DNA of 38,598 bases from Phallusia fumigata (taxonomy: Eukaryota > Chordata > Ascidiacea > Phlebobranchia > Ascidiidae): assembly GCA_008931825.1 (NCBI GenBank), contig QXVZ01012744.1, forward strand, positions 1-38,598. Reading direction: 5' to 3'. Positions 23,418 to 36,900 of the stretch are shown here, piece by piece (the first letter of the stretch is position 1; the number at the start of each line of letters is the position of its first letter). The position numbers and the translations under genes are program-made. The notes under the pieces were generated by a model that did not search any database, had not been told where the DNA came from, and saw nothing but the letters and a program-made list of their open reading frames with translations.

Positions 23418-26400
23418 ATGAGAATGAGTGAATTTGATTGGAATCAGCACAAGCACACGCTGAACAAGGTACACGAAATAATGTCAAAATTTCGCATCTT
23501 TGGCATGCATTATGCATGTTTGCGATAAAGGATTTTGAGACGCATCTGTAATTACAACGATTTTTAGCTATTTTTTCGAGAAAACGACTTCATTAAAGTT
23601 GGATCGAAGGAGTATGAAGACTTCTGGTTGTTCTTCAGAAGGTTTCAAAAATTTGAAGCACGAAGAAAGCAATCTGACACTAGCTATGAAGAAAAGGCCC
23701 ATCACTCAAAGTCACCTGCTGCAGATTGCGACATTAAACTACCAAAAGACTACCATCCAAGGTATATTTAACCATTATCCTGTTTTAAACAGATTATGTA
23801 AATTTTTTTGATGGCAGTTTTCCCAGTGTGGAATTACTTTTCAGTTGGATCACAATGTCAGAAATTGCTTTGTGATGGGGATTTTCAGCCACAAACTGTG
23901 CAAATCTTAAAAGTAGCTAGGTATTTGCATAATCTTCATCTTTTCTAGATACAAAATAAATTGCTCTGTTGTTACTAAAGACCTGGAAAAATTTGTTTCA
24001 AATGAGCAACGACACAAGAAACGAGCAAGGTTTAAAGTTTAGTGTAAACATACAGTTTTACATTTGTCTAAATCTAAATCACATTTAGGCATAAAGGATA
24101 TGACAGTGACTTTTATGGGGATTGTGATCTTAATCAGGAGAGGGTGGCAGAATTTCGTTCTGCAGTGTTGCATTACATTGACTTTAGGCAAAAGCAAAGT
24201 TTTGCCAAACTAAAGAAGCTAAGATCTGAACAAGCAAATCTGCCCATTGCTCAGTACAAAGATGAGATTGTGGAGTCAGTAAAATCCAACAAGGTATTTT
24301 TGTGGTGTTTAGTAATATAAACTTGTAACTTGCCTTCAGCCACATTTTCTAGTAAATCCTTTCTTATAGGTTGTAATTGTTGCTGGTGATACTGGTTGTG
24401 GAAAATCAACTCAGGTTCCACAATACCTGATCAATTCAGGATTTACTAAAGTTGCTTGCACGCAGCCTAGAAGAATAGCTGCTATTTCACTGTCTAAGCG
24501 TGTTGCTTATGAAACACTAAATCAGTATGGGTCTGAAGTTGCTTACCAAATCAGGTACAAAAAGATCCAACTTTTATGCCACTTAAACTGCTCCTCCAAC
24601 TTTAGGTGCATCCTAATGTATATTTATTAAGGATATCAAAAAGTTTGTAATATTTCATGTTGTAGTCATATGTGTACACAATTTTTGTATTAAAAGTTAC
24701 ATGAGTTACCAGATTACGTCAAATGGATAGTTTTGTTTCGACAGATTTGAGGGAACTAAAACAAAGGCAACAAGAATTTTGTTTCTAACTGAAGGCTTGC
24801 TGCTACGACAAATGCAGCAGGACACTTTACTCGGCCAATACAATGTCATTATTCTGGATGAGGTACAAATCACATGATATTTGTTGGTGATTTCTAAAAT
24901 CAAAATACTTACGATATATGGCACTTATCTGTTTTCTTTTTTTAAGGTTTAATGTAAATGTGCACTTGCTTGAAATTTAGACTGGCAATTTTTTCAGGTT
25001 CATGAAAGGCACCTTCAGTCTGATTTGCTTCTCGGGTTGCTCCGTAATCTTATTACGTCAGGTGACAGAAAGTCTGAAGTACGCTTGGTTCTTATGTCTG
25101 CTACAATCAACCTTGAGCTATTTTCAAAGTATTTCAAAGATGCCCCAGTTATACAAGTTCCTGGTCGTCTTTACCCAATTCAAGTTCAATATCACCCTAT
25201 CCCCATAGTAAGTGTATTTCACCTTAGTGATTCCCAATATACAGCACCTCAGTACAACTTGATAATTAAGGAGTGCAATAAAAAATTATTCAAAAAAAAA
25301 TTTTTCGCTTGTTCTGCCATTATACCATTATCGCTTTGTTTGGTTCAAAGTATTACCAAAACTAGACCAAAATGTTTTGCAATTGTACAATTATGCTTAA
25401 GTAGAGGGTAAATTCGTAATAAATCCTGGGACAACTTAATTTGTTCGATAAGGAGGAGCAAACTTCAAAAACATCGCGCCTTGATCCTCGACCGTATGTG
25501 AGGATTTTACAAAAGATCGACAAGAAATATCCCACAACAGAGCGTGGCGATTTGCTTGTGTTTTTACCAGGAATGCAGGTCAGAATTGTTACACAGCATT
25601 TTGGGGTAAATTTAAACAATTTTTTTAATTTCGCCAGGAAATTACGTCGGTTGAAGATGCTGTAAAACCTTACGCGGAAGAAACAAAGCGTTGGATTGTT
25701 CTTCCGCTTCATAGTACCCTTTCTATTGAAGAACAAGACAAGGTAAAGAATAACGTCTTATTCGGTTAACTCCCGTAATAGGTTCAAGTTTATTTCGCTT
25801 GGTAAAGAAATCGTTGCGACAATACTGCGCAGAAACAATCACCAAGTCGGTAATAGATCCGCAACGTTATAATGTTAGAAAGGGCAAATAGTTAACGGAC
25901 ACATTTAGTGGATCAATTTGTTGATCGAACTTGAGATTCAGTTATACCATTATCACATGTCGTTGTGGGACGGGGTCCCACACGTTAAATCCCGGCTCCC
26001 ATGCCAGGGTTTCATATGTAGAATTACATGTTGTGTATAACCAACAAACAAGTAAGCTTTTCATGTACGTCAGAAAACGTTTGAATGTTGTGATAGCTAA
26101 GTAACACCGTTCTAAACCGAAGGACACTTTGACCGAAGGATTTGTTTCAAACGGCCAACTTTGCCTAGCGAGCATTGCGAATTATTCTCCTCTGCAAGGT
26201 GTTTGATCTGGCCCCAGAAGGCGTTCGAAAATGCATTTTATCGACTAACATCGCCGAAACGTCGGTGACTGTGGACGGAGTAAGGTTTGTGTGCGACTCG
26301 GGACGAGTGAAAGAGATGAGTTATGATGCTCAGTACAAGATGAAGAAACTGCACGAGTTTTGGATCAGCAGGGCGAGCGCTGAACAACGCAAAGGTTAGA

Positions 26401-29400
26401 ATATTAGCGTAACTTTCCGTGATTCTCACAGAACCTGTCCCTCCAATAGCAGACATCTGCATGTTGGCGATCACTGTGTTAGCTTTAAAGGGTGAATCTT
26501 TATAGGACGATGGTTGGTTGTTATTGTTTTTAAACACAGCGCCAACATTATGCGCTGAGAAGAGATATTGTTGTCGCTTCCCCTGATATGTAGTGTTACG
26601 TAAAAACGTGAACGTGTGAAAAAATCGTTTAAAGCCTTAACACATACCTGCTTCAGCGGTCCACCTGAGAAAAAAGCTTTCCGAAACTGTAGTACGCATC
26701 TTGTACACGCCATGTTTACTGAATGTTTGACCACGTTAACCTATGTATGAAAAACGATGTAATTATATGTAACTCTGTAAAAGACGGGGTTGCTCGTGTG
26801 ATCAGGTCGCGCTGGCCGAACCGGACCTGGTGTTTGCTTTCGTCTTTATTCGGAGGACGATTATGACGTGTTAGCTGATTACGCGGTGCCTGAGATTCAA
26901 CGTGTGCCCCTTGACTCTCTTATACTGCAAGTAGGTTCAACCTTTTTTGTGTTTTCCGATTTTACCTCAAGCTGTGCAAAATATACAAAGTTAAATACAT
27001 TATTATGAAGTACACAATAATACGTGTTGTTATCTTGTTGTATATGCGTAATTTCGTTTATCTTATGACCGAAATTAAGGAAGCACCCCTGTCTTTATTT
27101 AGACATTAAAATCCTGTCCGTTCGGTGGTTATAATTTTAAAGACACACTTATGCAGACCATTTTTGCAGATCAAGTTACCTTAAAAATGCCTTTAGACAA
27201 ATATTTTGTCTTAAAAAGATTAACTTTGGGTTCGTTTCATTAAAATCTGCACCCTTTTCAACGCATCTTCAAACTCGCTCTTTTTAGATGAAAAGTATGG
27301 GCGTGGGAGATGTTCGCTCGTTCTCTTTCATCGAACCCCCGCCCAAAGCTTCGCTCAACGATGCTCTCCGTTGTCTCTACGAACACGGAGCGATCAACTC
27401 TAAAGACGAAATTACCCCGCTTGGAGAAATGCTTGCACAACTACCCGTCGACGTCACTGTTGGTATGGCAACCTGCTGGTGTCTTTAACGTTGTTTTAAG
27501 CTGTTACAGTTGTTATGTTTGCTGCGAATTTTGTTATGTATCCCAAGCCTTGGACATGTGACCAAAACTTTGTGAAAGTTGTTCTGAAATCTGAACTGCG
27601 TACAAACACTGTTTTTTTGTGTCAAAATTCGAGGTTACTTTCACCTAAAGTGGACTCATGTATTCTACTTTAGTTTTGTTATTATTGTAACGACCTTTAC
27701 AACCTTTTTTGACTGTTACAATGAAATGCACGAAAAGGCCCCGAAAAGAACGTTGAAATGACCCTACCAAAAATTTAACTTCCGAAGGAGCTTACCTTGC
27801 TATAGCTATAGACTCCTATCTACCAAACTGCTATTGTGTCTGCAGGCAAAATGCTGATTATGGGCAGTTTGTTTGACGTCACGGAGCCAGTGATCTCGAT
27901 AGCTTCGGTCTTAAGCGTTCAATCTCCATACACCAGGTCAGCTTATAACAATGCCGAGGCCTGTACAAGACGTAGACCTCTTGAGTCCGATCATGGAGAT
28001 CCTATTACTCTTCTCAATCTCTTTGATGAGTGGATTCAGGTATATTTTTGTCCATATCTGATGATTGTATCGGATTACAAAAGATTTATCTATGTTTTTA
28101 GGTCTGTTTGAGTCCTGTTTTGTCGGTGATCTATGTTTTAAGCCTGTCACAAGAGATTTCACTGTCCTGAGACACACTACCAAGTCAAACTGTAAAGTTA
28201 TAAAATTAAATGTCCAAAAATATCCACTTGTTTTTGGAAAAACTGCCCTTTGCATTATACTTATTTTAAAAATGAATTTTTTGAAAACGAGTGTCAAAAG
28301 AGCAAACCCTGTTTATCCCTGTCAAGTCCATTTAAATAAACATTCCTCTTTACCAATGAATTGTTTTTACCTGCAACTGTTAATGATCAGGTCAAGCGCG
28401 AAGGCAAAGCTTCCAGTCGTAAATGGTGCAAACGCCGATGTCTGGAGGAACAGAGGTTCTACGAAATGGCAAACGTGAAACGCCAGTTTGAGGATCTCTT
28501 GCAGGTGAACATATGATAAAGACCGGATTGTTTCCAGGCCAGGCGCCCGCCCTAACAATCTTTCAAGCCGGCAAAAACGCATTTTGGACACATAATTCTA
28601 TTATGATTTAAAAATAAAACTAAAAATTAAGGCTTACTGTATGTAGGCATGAGAATGCACACTTCTTCATGAGAATACAACGGTCATTCGGTCATTGGCC
28701 CCTCCGTAGCTTCAGAGTCCCGGAATAGTGTATACTGGACCCCTTCTCATAGGCCCTGACCAAACCGCATGTCTCACATTGTTTCACAACATCGTTAGGG
28801 CAACGCACTTCTATCACACGTCGAGAAAGATGACGAGGCTGCGGGTACCAGTTACGAGAGAAGGCGACGTCACGCAGACAGAAAACGCCTACGTCAGATG
28901 AAAGACGAACAGAGGTGGGCGATGCCGTGCGTATGTACATTACAGGAACAGGTGTCGTAATTTTCTGTTCCCAGCATACTCTTATGAGGGTTAAGCATAG
29001 AATCAGGTGATGACTTGAACAGTTCCATCCATTTGTTTCTTCGTTTTGGGGATGAAGGGCACAAAGTGCAAAATGCTGGCCCACTTGATGGAAGTGCGAT
29101 AACAGGCGAAATTTTATTCAAGTTTAAACGCTGGTTTAAAAGTGTACCCGGTCAACCGAATTTCCATTCCTATTTACACCAAAAAAAACGAACAACAATA
29201 GTTACTTCAATTTTTATTAGGCGTTTTGATTCTGTACATTAACCTTCTTGTCACAACTTACGTTAGAAAACATCCTGACCATTTCCAAAACAATTTTTTT
29301 ACAAACCAACAAATTTTACTTTGCAAGACACGAGTCAAGAAAGCGGAAAGTGTTGCGACTAGAGGAGGGAAAATACGAGGTGGACAATTCAGACGAAGAA

Positions 29401-32400
29401 ATGGAAAACGATGAGAATTCTGCGTCCTCTCTAGCTGCCAACGTAAAGGACCTGGAATTTAAACTCCGACACAACCTTGACAAACTCTACCAGGTAAACT
29501 GTTTTCTAGAGTCCTGTAGACGGATGCCTTACTGCATGTAAAGGCTGATTCACACCAGATGCGTTTAACGGCTTGTGGTACGGTTTTTTGATCTCGCGGC
29601 AAGCAGCGGGGCATTCACACCAACTGGGACCAAAGTTTAGCTATCAGACACGGCCAAAGTGTTGTATGGTTGATAGATAGTCTTTGGTCCCGGCTGGTGT
29701 AAGTGCCCCGCTGCTCGCCGTGAGATCAAAAAACCGTACGGCAAGCCGTTAAACGCATCTGGTGTGAATCAGCCTTTACCCTTGGTTGGAATTCAATGTT
29801 CAGGGCAACGGTTTCTAAATGGCGACTGCTTCTTGTATCTTAGGAGTTTCAAAAGTACTTGGAATTTATAAAATTATTTGACCCTTTATTAAAAACATAT
29901 TTGCACAAGAACTTGTGTATAGTGAATACATTTTATTGCAAACGTTTCGACAATCGCTGTTGTCATCATCAGTGCCTTGTTTTTTACTTCATTCCGTTAC
30001 TTAATGCCGTCATCGATTGAGTTACGGTTTCATTTTTACGTCACTCCTATATATAGCGCAGAATTTTAAGCTTCACGTCATTTATGTAGTGATGGTGACC
30101 ACAGCGATTGACGTAACGTTTGCTAAAAATGCGTTCACTATATACACGTTTTCTGGCATTTGTGTTTTTAATTAAGCTATTCTGAAGTCCGTATCTTGTG
30201 TTCCTTTTGACCCTTTAGCTGTTAGAATAGTTGTAATACACTTTACTTTACTGTTTCGTAATTTGTTGTGTGTCATTCAACTAACAACTGGTTTTACTTT
30301 GACAGGCCTCAAGCGAACGTCGTCAATTTACTCTGCGTGACATCATCATGCTCAAGATCATACTGTGTTCAGGGCTTTACCCCAACCTGGCGTTTCCAGA
30401 CGACTGCAATTCCTATTCCCCCGATTCAGATCAGGTATCGTAATCAGCTGGCAGCGTCCTATGTATGTTTGGTTTTGGACAATATATGACGAAAAGTGCA
30501 ATTTCAAAACATTTTTGCACATGTCAGGCAACACAAAACAACAAATACTGATTCAATACCTCAGTATTCGTTTAGGTACAACATTACCTTTCAGTCGAGC
30601 TGCTGCTGATGAACTTCACTTGCATACCATAACTGTCATGTATGTTTACGTCGATCGGTATCGGTACCGTTAATCGAAATTTTCAACAAAATTGGGTTAA
30701 CAATGTAAATAAATTTTGCCATATATGTTAAAAAAAAACATACCAAACAAGATGTTAACTATAGAGTTATTGAACATATTATTTTACCAAAGACCAGTTT
30801 TCAATATAAACACATCAAACTTTATAATATTCAGGTTTTTCACACAAGGAACAAACTTTTTGTAATTCTTCACCCCAACGGATATTTTGCTCATCACCCA
30901 CAAGAGCTTGAGCCAACTGGAAAAGATGATCCAGCCCTGATAAAAGAGGGCCACTCCGGACACAGGGGTTTGCTTGGTCATCGCCACCAACTCCTAACAT
31001 ACGTCTCTCTTCTTGAAACCACCAAGCCATATTTGGTCAACACAATGAGGGTGGGTAGATGAAGTTTTGTGTATTAGAATTTAATACAATTTGCTTTAGC
31101 GTAAGGTATAGTACCACCAACGGTTTGCACAAAGTGATTTTTTGAATGCCGTTGTAGTTTATTATTGGGTTTCATTTGTCTTACCTAGTCACGTCCGATT
31201 CGCTTTGTGTCGTTAGATTTGAACAGGAAATCTAAACTTATTTTGCGCTACAAGTAAAAAACCTGTTTTAACCGCCATCTGTATATGAAGCATTCGTTCC
31301 ATTTGTAAAGTTGAACAAGCATAACATGCACTGACTGAGCCTTTTTACGCGCCGGTTTACTTCTAAAATAGAACTGACGTGACCATTGCCATTAATCGCA
31401 CATAATCATTTGCATTTTTTTGCTACACGTTTCAGATTCCGGCACTGCAGACCCTCATGTTGTTCGCCCAATCACTTGACACAGATGCCAGCTGCCAACG
31501 TATCGTGGTGGACGAGTGGATTGAAATACACGTACCCGATGTAGAACTGGCGCAGTCCACGGTTGCTTCTACTCTACAGTTGAGAAGTGCATGGGATGAG
31601 CTTCTGCGCCTTAGACTGGCCGGGAGCAGAAAAGAAGACGGCGGTAGATTGGTGTTGCTTCGTTAAAACAAGATTTCAATACGCAATGTGTTTTCCTTAG
31701 CCATACGCCAACGCTTACACACATCTAAATTTCACCAGCCTGTCAAAAGAAAACATGCTGCTTTGTAAAGTATAGAATGAAATCTGACGTAGTTATGCTT
31801 ATATTTGGTGGGGAAAGTAGTTATATAGGAAAGTAGAAACCCAACTAAGGTGCAGTTTTGTCATAGAAGTACAATTACTGTATTCAAGTGTTAGTATCTA
31901 CTTGCATTACGTTGATTTTACTTAAGGCGATGGTAACCGATATCCAGTTCGTGTCATGCAACACTGCAATGTATTTGGACTTGTTGGACAAAACATTACC
32001 TAACTGGTCACAAGCATTAAAAAGCAATCTTGATTACACAGATCCCAGCCGCAGTCGAAAAACTCTGAAGCTTCAACGTTTCCTTGGTGACAAACTTGCT
32101 GAATTTCTGGATAGCAAGATCGTCTACCGACTTCGACGTTTCACTGCACTAGAGAAGAAAAAGCTTTATGTTGGGCCTGGATGCAACGACGACGATGTTG
32201 TAAAAGGTTCTTGCAATGGATAGAATATATTTTGCATAACCGCAATGTTACTATCAAGTCCCATTTGGTTTTTTAGTAATAACTGTAGTTGATTTATTTA
32301 TTTTAACAAATTCTTAGTGTAATCACCTTTATTAACTTCAGTCACTGAATTCTTAAAATTTAAAATTACATTAGTTACACCGGCTACAAAAAGCATGTGT

Positions 32401-33136
32401 TAATTCCAAAAATGTAAACTTTAACACCTTGGTTATTGGTGTTTATTCATACATTGTAATGACCTCGAAAGACAACAAATTTGTATTTTCAGGAGCAAAG
32501 AGTTTCGCTGTCGCGTTAACCGACGCAAAACCTCACCCACTCAAGGGTGGGGTATCCCTCGCCCCCTTTCTGACCTACAACTGTCTGCAACAGGGAACAC
32601 CAGACATGGGCGGCGATTACTTGCGTGTGTTTTGGACTTGCCCTACGTGTCAAGTGAAATTACCTCTCACCATATCGGAGCGATTAAGACACCAAGCTGC
32701 ATGTGGTGACCCCGACGCCAAATTGGATTCGAAGGACGTGAGTGCCATGATACAGATAAACGTAACAGTGCTTTACCATGAGTATACCTTGTTGCTTATG
32801 CTATGAACTGGTAATGGGCTGTAACTAAATGACCTTTTTTAGACAAAACTGGGAATAACTTATCGTTTTATCCGTGCGAGTAAACAAAGTTTTTTGCAAA
32901 ACCTGCTCGAATCTTTCCACAAATAAATTAAAGCTGTAAAACAAAGTCAAAGAATCGACCACCTTTGAAACAACTGTTTTTATAATTTATTACAGGCATC
33001 AGAAGAAGCCGAAAACTCTGGTACGTCACAATCTATTCCCTCGCTACAGCGAGCATGGCACTGTGACGTTTGCGATCAGGATCTAATGCTGTCCGCTGTC
33101 GAAATTTTAAAACACAAGCGATCTCATGCAACCTGA
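23418..33136 (+). CDS. DHX34: DHX34, DEAH-box RNA helicase of nonsense-mediated decay, 22 exons
   Basis: Coding exons: 23418-23468, 23568-23761, 23949-24029, 24089-24293, 24370-24554, 24745-24862, 24998-25207, 25453-25578, 25638-25742, 26199-26394, 26806-26930, 27288-27462, 27846-28039, 28391-28504, 28799-28914, 29328-29493, 30306-30434, 30835-31050, 31436-31651, 31927-32206, 32493-32737, 32996-33136. All introns are GT-AG and in phase, giving about 1195 residues (human 1143). DHX34 remodels the UPF1-SMG1 surveillance complex. Motifs: [10 protein letters not shown] (183-191), II DEVH (277-280, the DHX34 form of DEAH), III SAT (312-314), IV LLVFLPG (382-388), [10 protein letters not shown] (441-449), VI QRKGRAGRTG (488-497), then the winged-helix/ratchet region and OB-fold. 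The C-terminus has C-x2-C pairs (TCPTC; HCDVC with H1189 and H1193) as in the human protein. The N-terminus aligns from FDWN in exon 1. The exon 19-20 junction is the only doubtful one: a GCG|GTAGAT donor at 31643 with an acceptor near 31892 is an alternative. Confidence 0.95.
29539..29778. mobile_element. foldback / MITE-like element in DHX34 intron 16
   Basis: A 240-bp near-palindrome. Arms 29539-29635 and 29682-29778 (about 97 bp) are inverted repeats with fewer than ten mismatches, around a 46-bp centre. The ends read TAAAGGCTGATTCACACC and its complement, and the palindrome runs out to flanking TA, suiting a TA target duplication. There is no coding capacity. A non-autonomous terminal-inverted-repeat element of the TA-target type (Tc1/mariner-like) is the simplest reading; superfamily is inference. 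Confidence 0.75.
29915..30147. mobile_element. second inverted-repeat element in DHX34 intron 16, hammerhead-like core
   Basis: Two diverged inverted arms, 29915-29974 and 30089-30147, share about 80% identity when one is reverse-complemented, with about 114 bp between them. Read on the minus strand the left arm contains CTGATGA, a GACAA/TTGTC hairpin, then GAAAC. This is the order of the hammerhead ribozyme core (CUGANGA, stem II, GAAA), with one extra U before stem II. The right arm is mutated at the GAAAC box. Inverted terminal copies with hammerhead motifs are known from Penelope-like retroelements. Stem III and a cleavage site were not convincingly found, so ribozyme activity is not claimed. 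Confidence 0.5.
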
Positions 33137-33938
33137 ATTGGAAATACAAGATAATGTTTTCAAGATTTGCAGGCGACCTTCGGCAAGGTGTTACCGGAAA
33201 GATATCGGTTAGATATGCTTAGAAATTAATATGCGAGTCGAATGCAACATGGCGGTTTCAGAACGGTGCCAAGGCCAAGGTTTCGAATCCAGTGCAATAA
33301 GGTACATCGGTAACTAGTGAAAGGTAGATGCTTGGTAATAATGTGGCGTCACACGCAATTGTCATGGAAAAACTCTCAACCATTGTTGTGTTGTAAATGA
33401 TGGGGACTTACTAGATAGTACGGATTTAAAATCATGGGCAATCGTTATTGAATCTTGATTTTTTTGTGAACAGTATTGCTGCTTAGTTGACAAGTATGTT
33501 TGAGTTTGATATTCACTTCATTACGGCTGGCTGTCCTTTGGTGGCTATTAAAACGTAAATCGGTTTGTATTTAATGTGGCCTTACTTCTCTGCTTTGCTT
33601 ATAGTTACGGGTGTGCATCACACGTTACAGTTTGGTATAAACTGTATGTGGCTTCAGCTATATATGCATTCTGCACTGAGACATAATTTGTCACCCAGTT
33701 GTATCTATTTTAACATCAAATTACGTATATGTCGTAACGCACAATGCGTTTTGTGTGGGAATGAACTCCTTCGGCGACGCATCATTATTCAGTCAGGATT
33801 AGTCACACTTTGGATTGCGACTGAAGTTACTTCGGTCATGCACTGGTGTGCGTAGGCGCACAGACTATAACACAGCGTTTTAATGTGCCAGACAGTCATA
33901 TTGCCTGCGCCTTTAGTAAGTTTGCTGAATCTAAAAAG
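33137..33938. other. intergenic between DHX34 and the NLR gene
   Basis: It holds the DHX34 3' UTR (no perfect AATAAA was seen; an ATTAAA occurs near 33546) and the NLR upstream region. I looked for an extra upstream NLR exon coding a death-fold domain and found none. Confidence 0.45.
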
Positions 33939-36900
33939 ATGCTTTCGAGGGAGCCCAGTATAAGAATTGCTTTGCCGCGGAACGCCGACGACGGAGAGGG
34001 AAATCAAACTTTACAACAGGTTTGACTTGTTCACAACCTAATATTGGTTTTGTCTCGGTTAGTTTAGGAACTGCACATGCATGTCGTAGTACCAACTGTA
34101 AAGGGAATTAAATGCGGCTGCATCGGAGCGACCCAAAGGGGTCTGTCCTTTGTTAATTAGTTGATTCGACGGCAGATTTATGGGATGAAATGTAAATATG
34201 CGTTACCTTTTGTGCAATTATGACATTGGGGGTCATTTGAAATTTTTGTTTGCAGATTGAGCACAAAATATTCGCTGAAAGTGTTATTATTGATCCAACT
34301 TACCATTATTACACAAGACCACACCCACAAGAAGTTCCGGACACATCAGATCATGAAACGTTAAGTAAGTAAATAGTAAACAAATTGTTAAAGAGGTGGT
34401 TACGGCAAATTGGACCATTGCAACAACTGTTAAGTTTTAAGTTGCCTTTGCTTCTAAAGTTCACATTATTTGCTTGTGGTTTCAATCTTACGTTTCTGTT
34501 GCAGAAAAAACAATACAAGTTTCGACGTTGTTAAGTCAACTAAAGGCAAACGTAACAGAAGCGGGCCCTGTTCCTTTGACGTTCACAAACCACCTATCTC
34601 TGGGCAATTCACAGAAGCGAAACAGTTTTCCTCTTAATCCGCAGCTATCCGAAACTACTCAAGACATATACGCGGAAAAGCTCTTCGATCGGGCAATAAA
34701 CAATGCAAAACGTGAAGCCTTTGCGTTGTATTCAACACACACTGCACGAACGTCCTTTATCCAACGCGTTGGCAAAACGGTGTGCGTCATCGGCAGAGCA
34801 GGTATTGGCAAGACCGTCTTCTGTGGAATGATGTTAAAGTCATTGCTATCAACGTCGCAAGTGCGCGGCGATGGTTACGTGTTCTATATCAACTGCCAAG
34901 CCGTTGATTACACCAGGAAGTGCAGTGTTCTGCAGTTTTTGGTTCCTTCGTCTACATACAGCAAGGAGTCTGTTGAAATTCTGCTTGACGAGTTAAGTCA
35001 GTCGTCTAATGTCACAATTTTCATCGAAGGTCTCGACAAAGCCGCTGTTGAAAACTTTTCCGAATTTTCTCCTCCCGCATTTCTCTACGATCTTAATTAT
35101 CCCTCTGATATCCTCAAGAGCCTGCTCTCTGGTCAGTTGCTCCAGAATGCCAGAAAATTTGTGACCACCCGAACTGGGGCGTTTCGACAACTGCACGAGG
35201 CGTACAAGCCGCGTTTTGTTTTAAAAGTTCTGGGTCTTGCTAAGGAGGGGCAAGACGCTTTATGTGAGAAGCTGTGTCACGACGACTCTAGTTACCAGAA
35301 CGTCAAGCGACATCTTTCCGAACAAAAAAACCTGAACGACATTTGTCATGTCCCGGTGTACCTTATCACTCTTGTAAACTACATTAGCAAGCGCTCGGCC
35401 CAACATGGGGCAATTTCAATCACAGATATCCTCACCTCTCAGCTTCAAGACTTCATGCAGGCAGATCAGTTTCCTAAATCTCTACAGCATCTTAAATCTA
35501 TTTCGAAGCTGGCTTTCACCTGCAAACATAAAAAGCAAAGGAGCTTTACACAAGTCGAGCTTCCCAAAGAAGGTATTGATGTGCTGAAACCGTTTTGTAG
35601 CGTACACGAAAGCCCAGAAACACTTCATATGCCAGAAATGAGCAAGAGGTACCGTTTTACCGAGCAAATCTGGCAAGATTTCTTCGCTGCTTGTCACTTG
35701 ATCCGCTTTTGTTCAGCCGACGAGCTTTCAAAGCACCTAGGCCGAATAGACAAGGCAGACGACCACTGGGAAACTGTCTTGAAGTTCCTTTTCGGCATGT
35801 GCAGTCCTGTGGTCTCACGAAAGATAGGGGCAATTTGTAACGACAACTCCAACTGGAATTTCCCGGAAAAAGTGAACCGCTTAAAATCGTTTTTGACAAA
35901 CAGCCCAATGGGAAAGCAATATCAGGTCTTGAGGCTATGTCGCCTCGTTCAAGAATCTCAGTACACGGAGTTGAAGGCATGCTTGGCTCAAGTCTTCCCC
36001 GAAGAGCTAATTTTGCGTGATAGATTGATGCCGAATGAAGAGTCAGCCCTGGTCTCAATGCTAAAATTCATGACTTCTAGGACTGTCCGGATAAAGTGCA
36101 GTCCCACTCACCCATTAACCTTCAGCAATTCGGACGGGATAGCTTCGTTTCTTGGAGCAGCCAACACGAACCACGTGGTAATTATTTTCACCTGTTGATT
36201 GGTTACCGCTGTTTTATAGTTAGCTGTAATATTCATAATTTTATTGCTAAAATTAGAGAGCGTTCCTGGTTAAAATTTAGCACATTTGTCGCAGGGTTAA
36301 AGGCGTACGCATTTCCATTAATAGCAAGCTGAAAATCAAATTATGCTTTTGTCATTTTCCTTCTCTCCCTTCTGTTTCGTGTTTACAGAAAAACTCGTTT
36401 TCTCTGATACAAATCAAATTTGTACATCACCTGATCAAATATTTTTATAGGTTGAAACCTTACATGTCCGCGCAACGATAGGAATTCCGGAAATGAAACT
36501 CGTGATCCGACAACTTAACAACCTTACGTTGTTGGAGCTTGTTGAATGCAACATTACTGATAGAACCACTTGGATTTTGGCTGAGTCACTGTCAAAGCGA
36601 CCTACACCGGTAACATGTGATTTTTGTCAGTAATACTATTTCATATTAAGGTTTCCTATAAACTATTCGGTTTCACATCTCGAAAGCTTGGTCGTGCAAG
36701 CTTTTTGGGGTCTTGTATAGTTCAGTAACTATTTCCTTAAATAATTTCGGCACTGTGGAGCTGATAACATCTTTTCAATTGATTTTACAGCTCGATATAC
36801 TGAACTTAAGCAAGAATCCCATTACTTCACTTGAGTACTTCTCACAATGTATTGAGAACGTCGATGTGTGGTGGTTGACCAAAAACAAGATCAAAGGAAA

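Noticed and set aside
23599..23811. Plus-strand frame starting with an ATG near the DHX34 5' end
   Set aside because: It is in the wrong frame. The frame that matches DHX34 ([20 protein letters not shown]) starts at the acceptor before 23568 and joins exon 1 at 23418-23468.
33260..33310. GGTTTCGAATCC string as a tRNA B box
   Set aside because: One base too long for the T arm and no matching A box or acceptor stem around it.
35657..36058. 133-codon minus-strand frame
   Set aside because: Antisense shadow of the NACHT exon.
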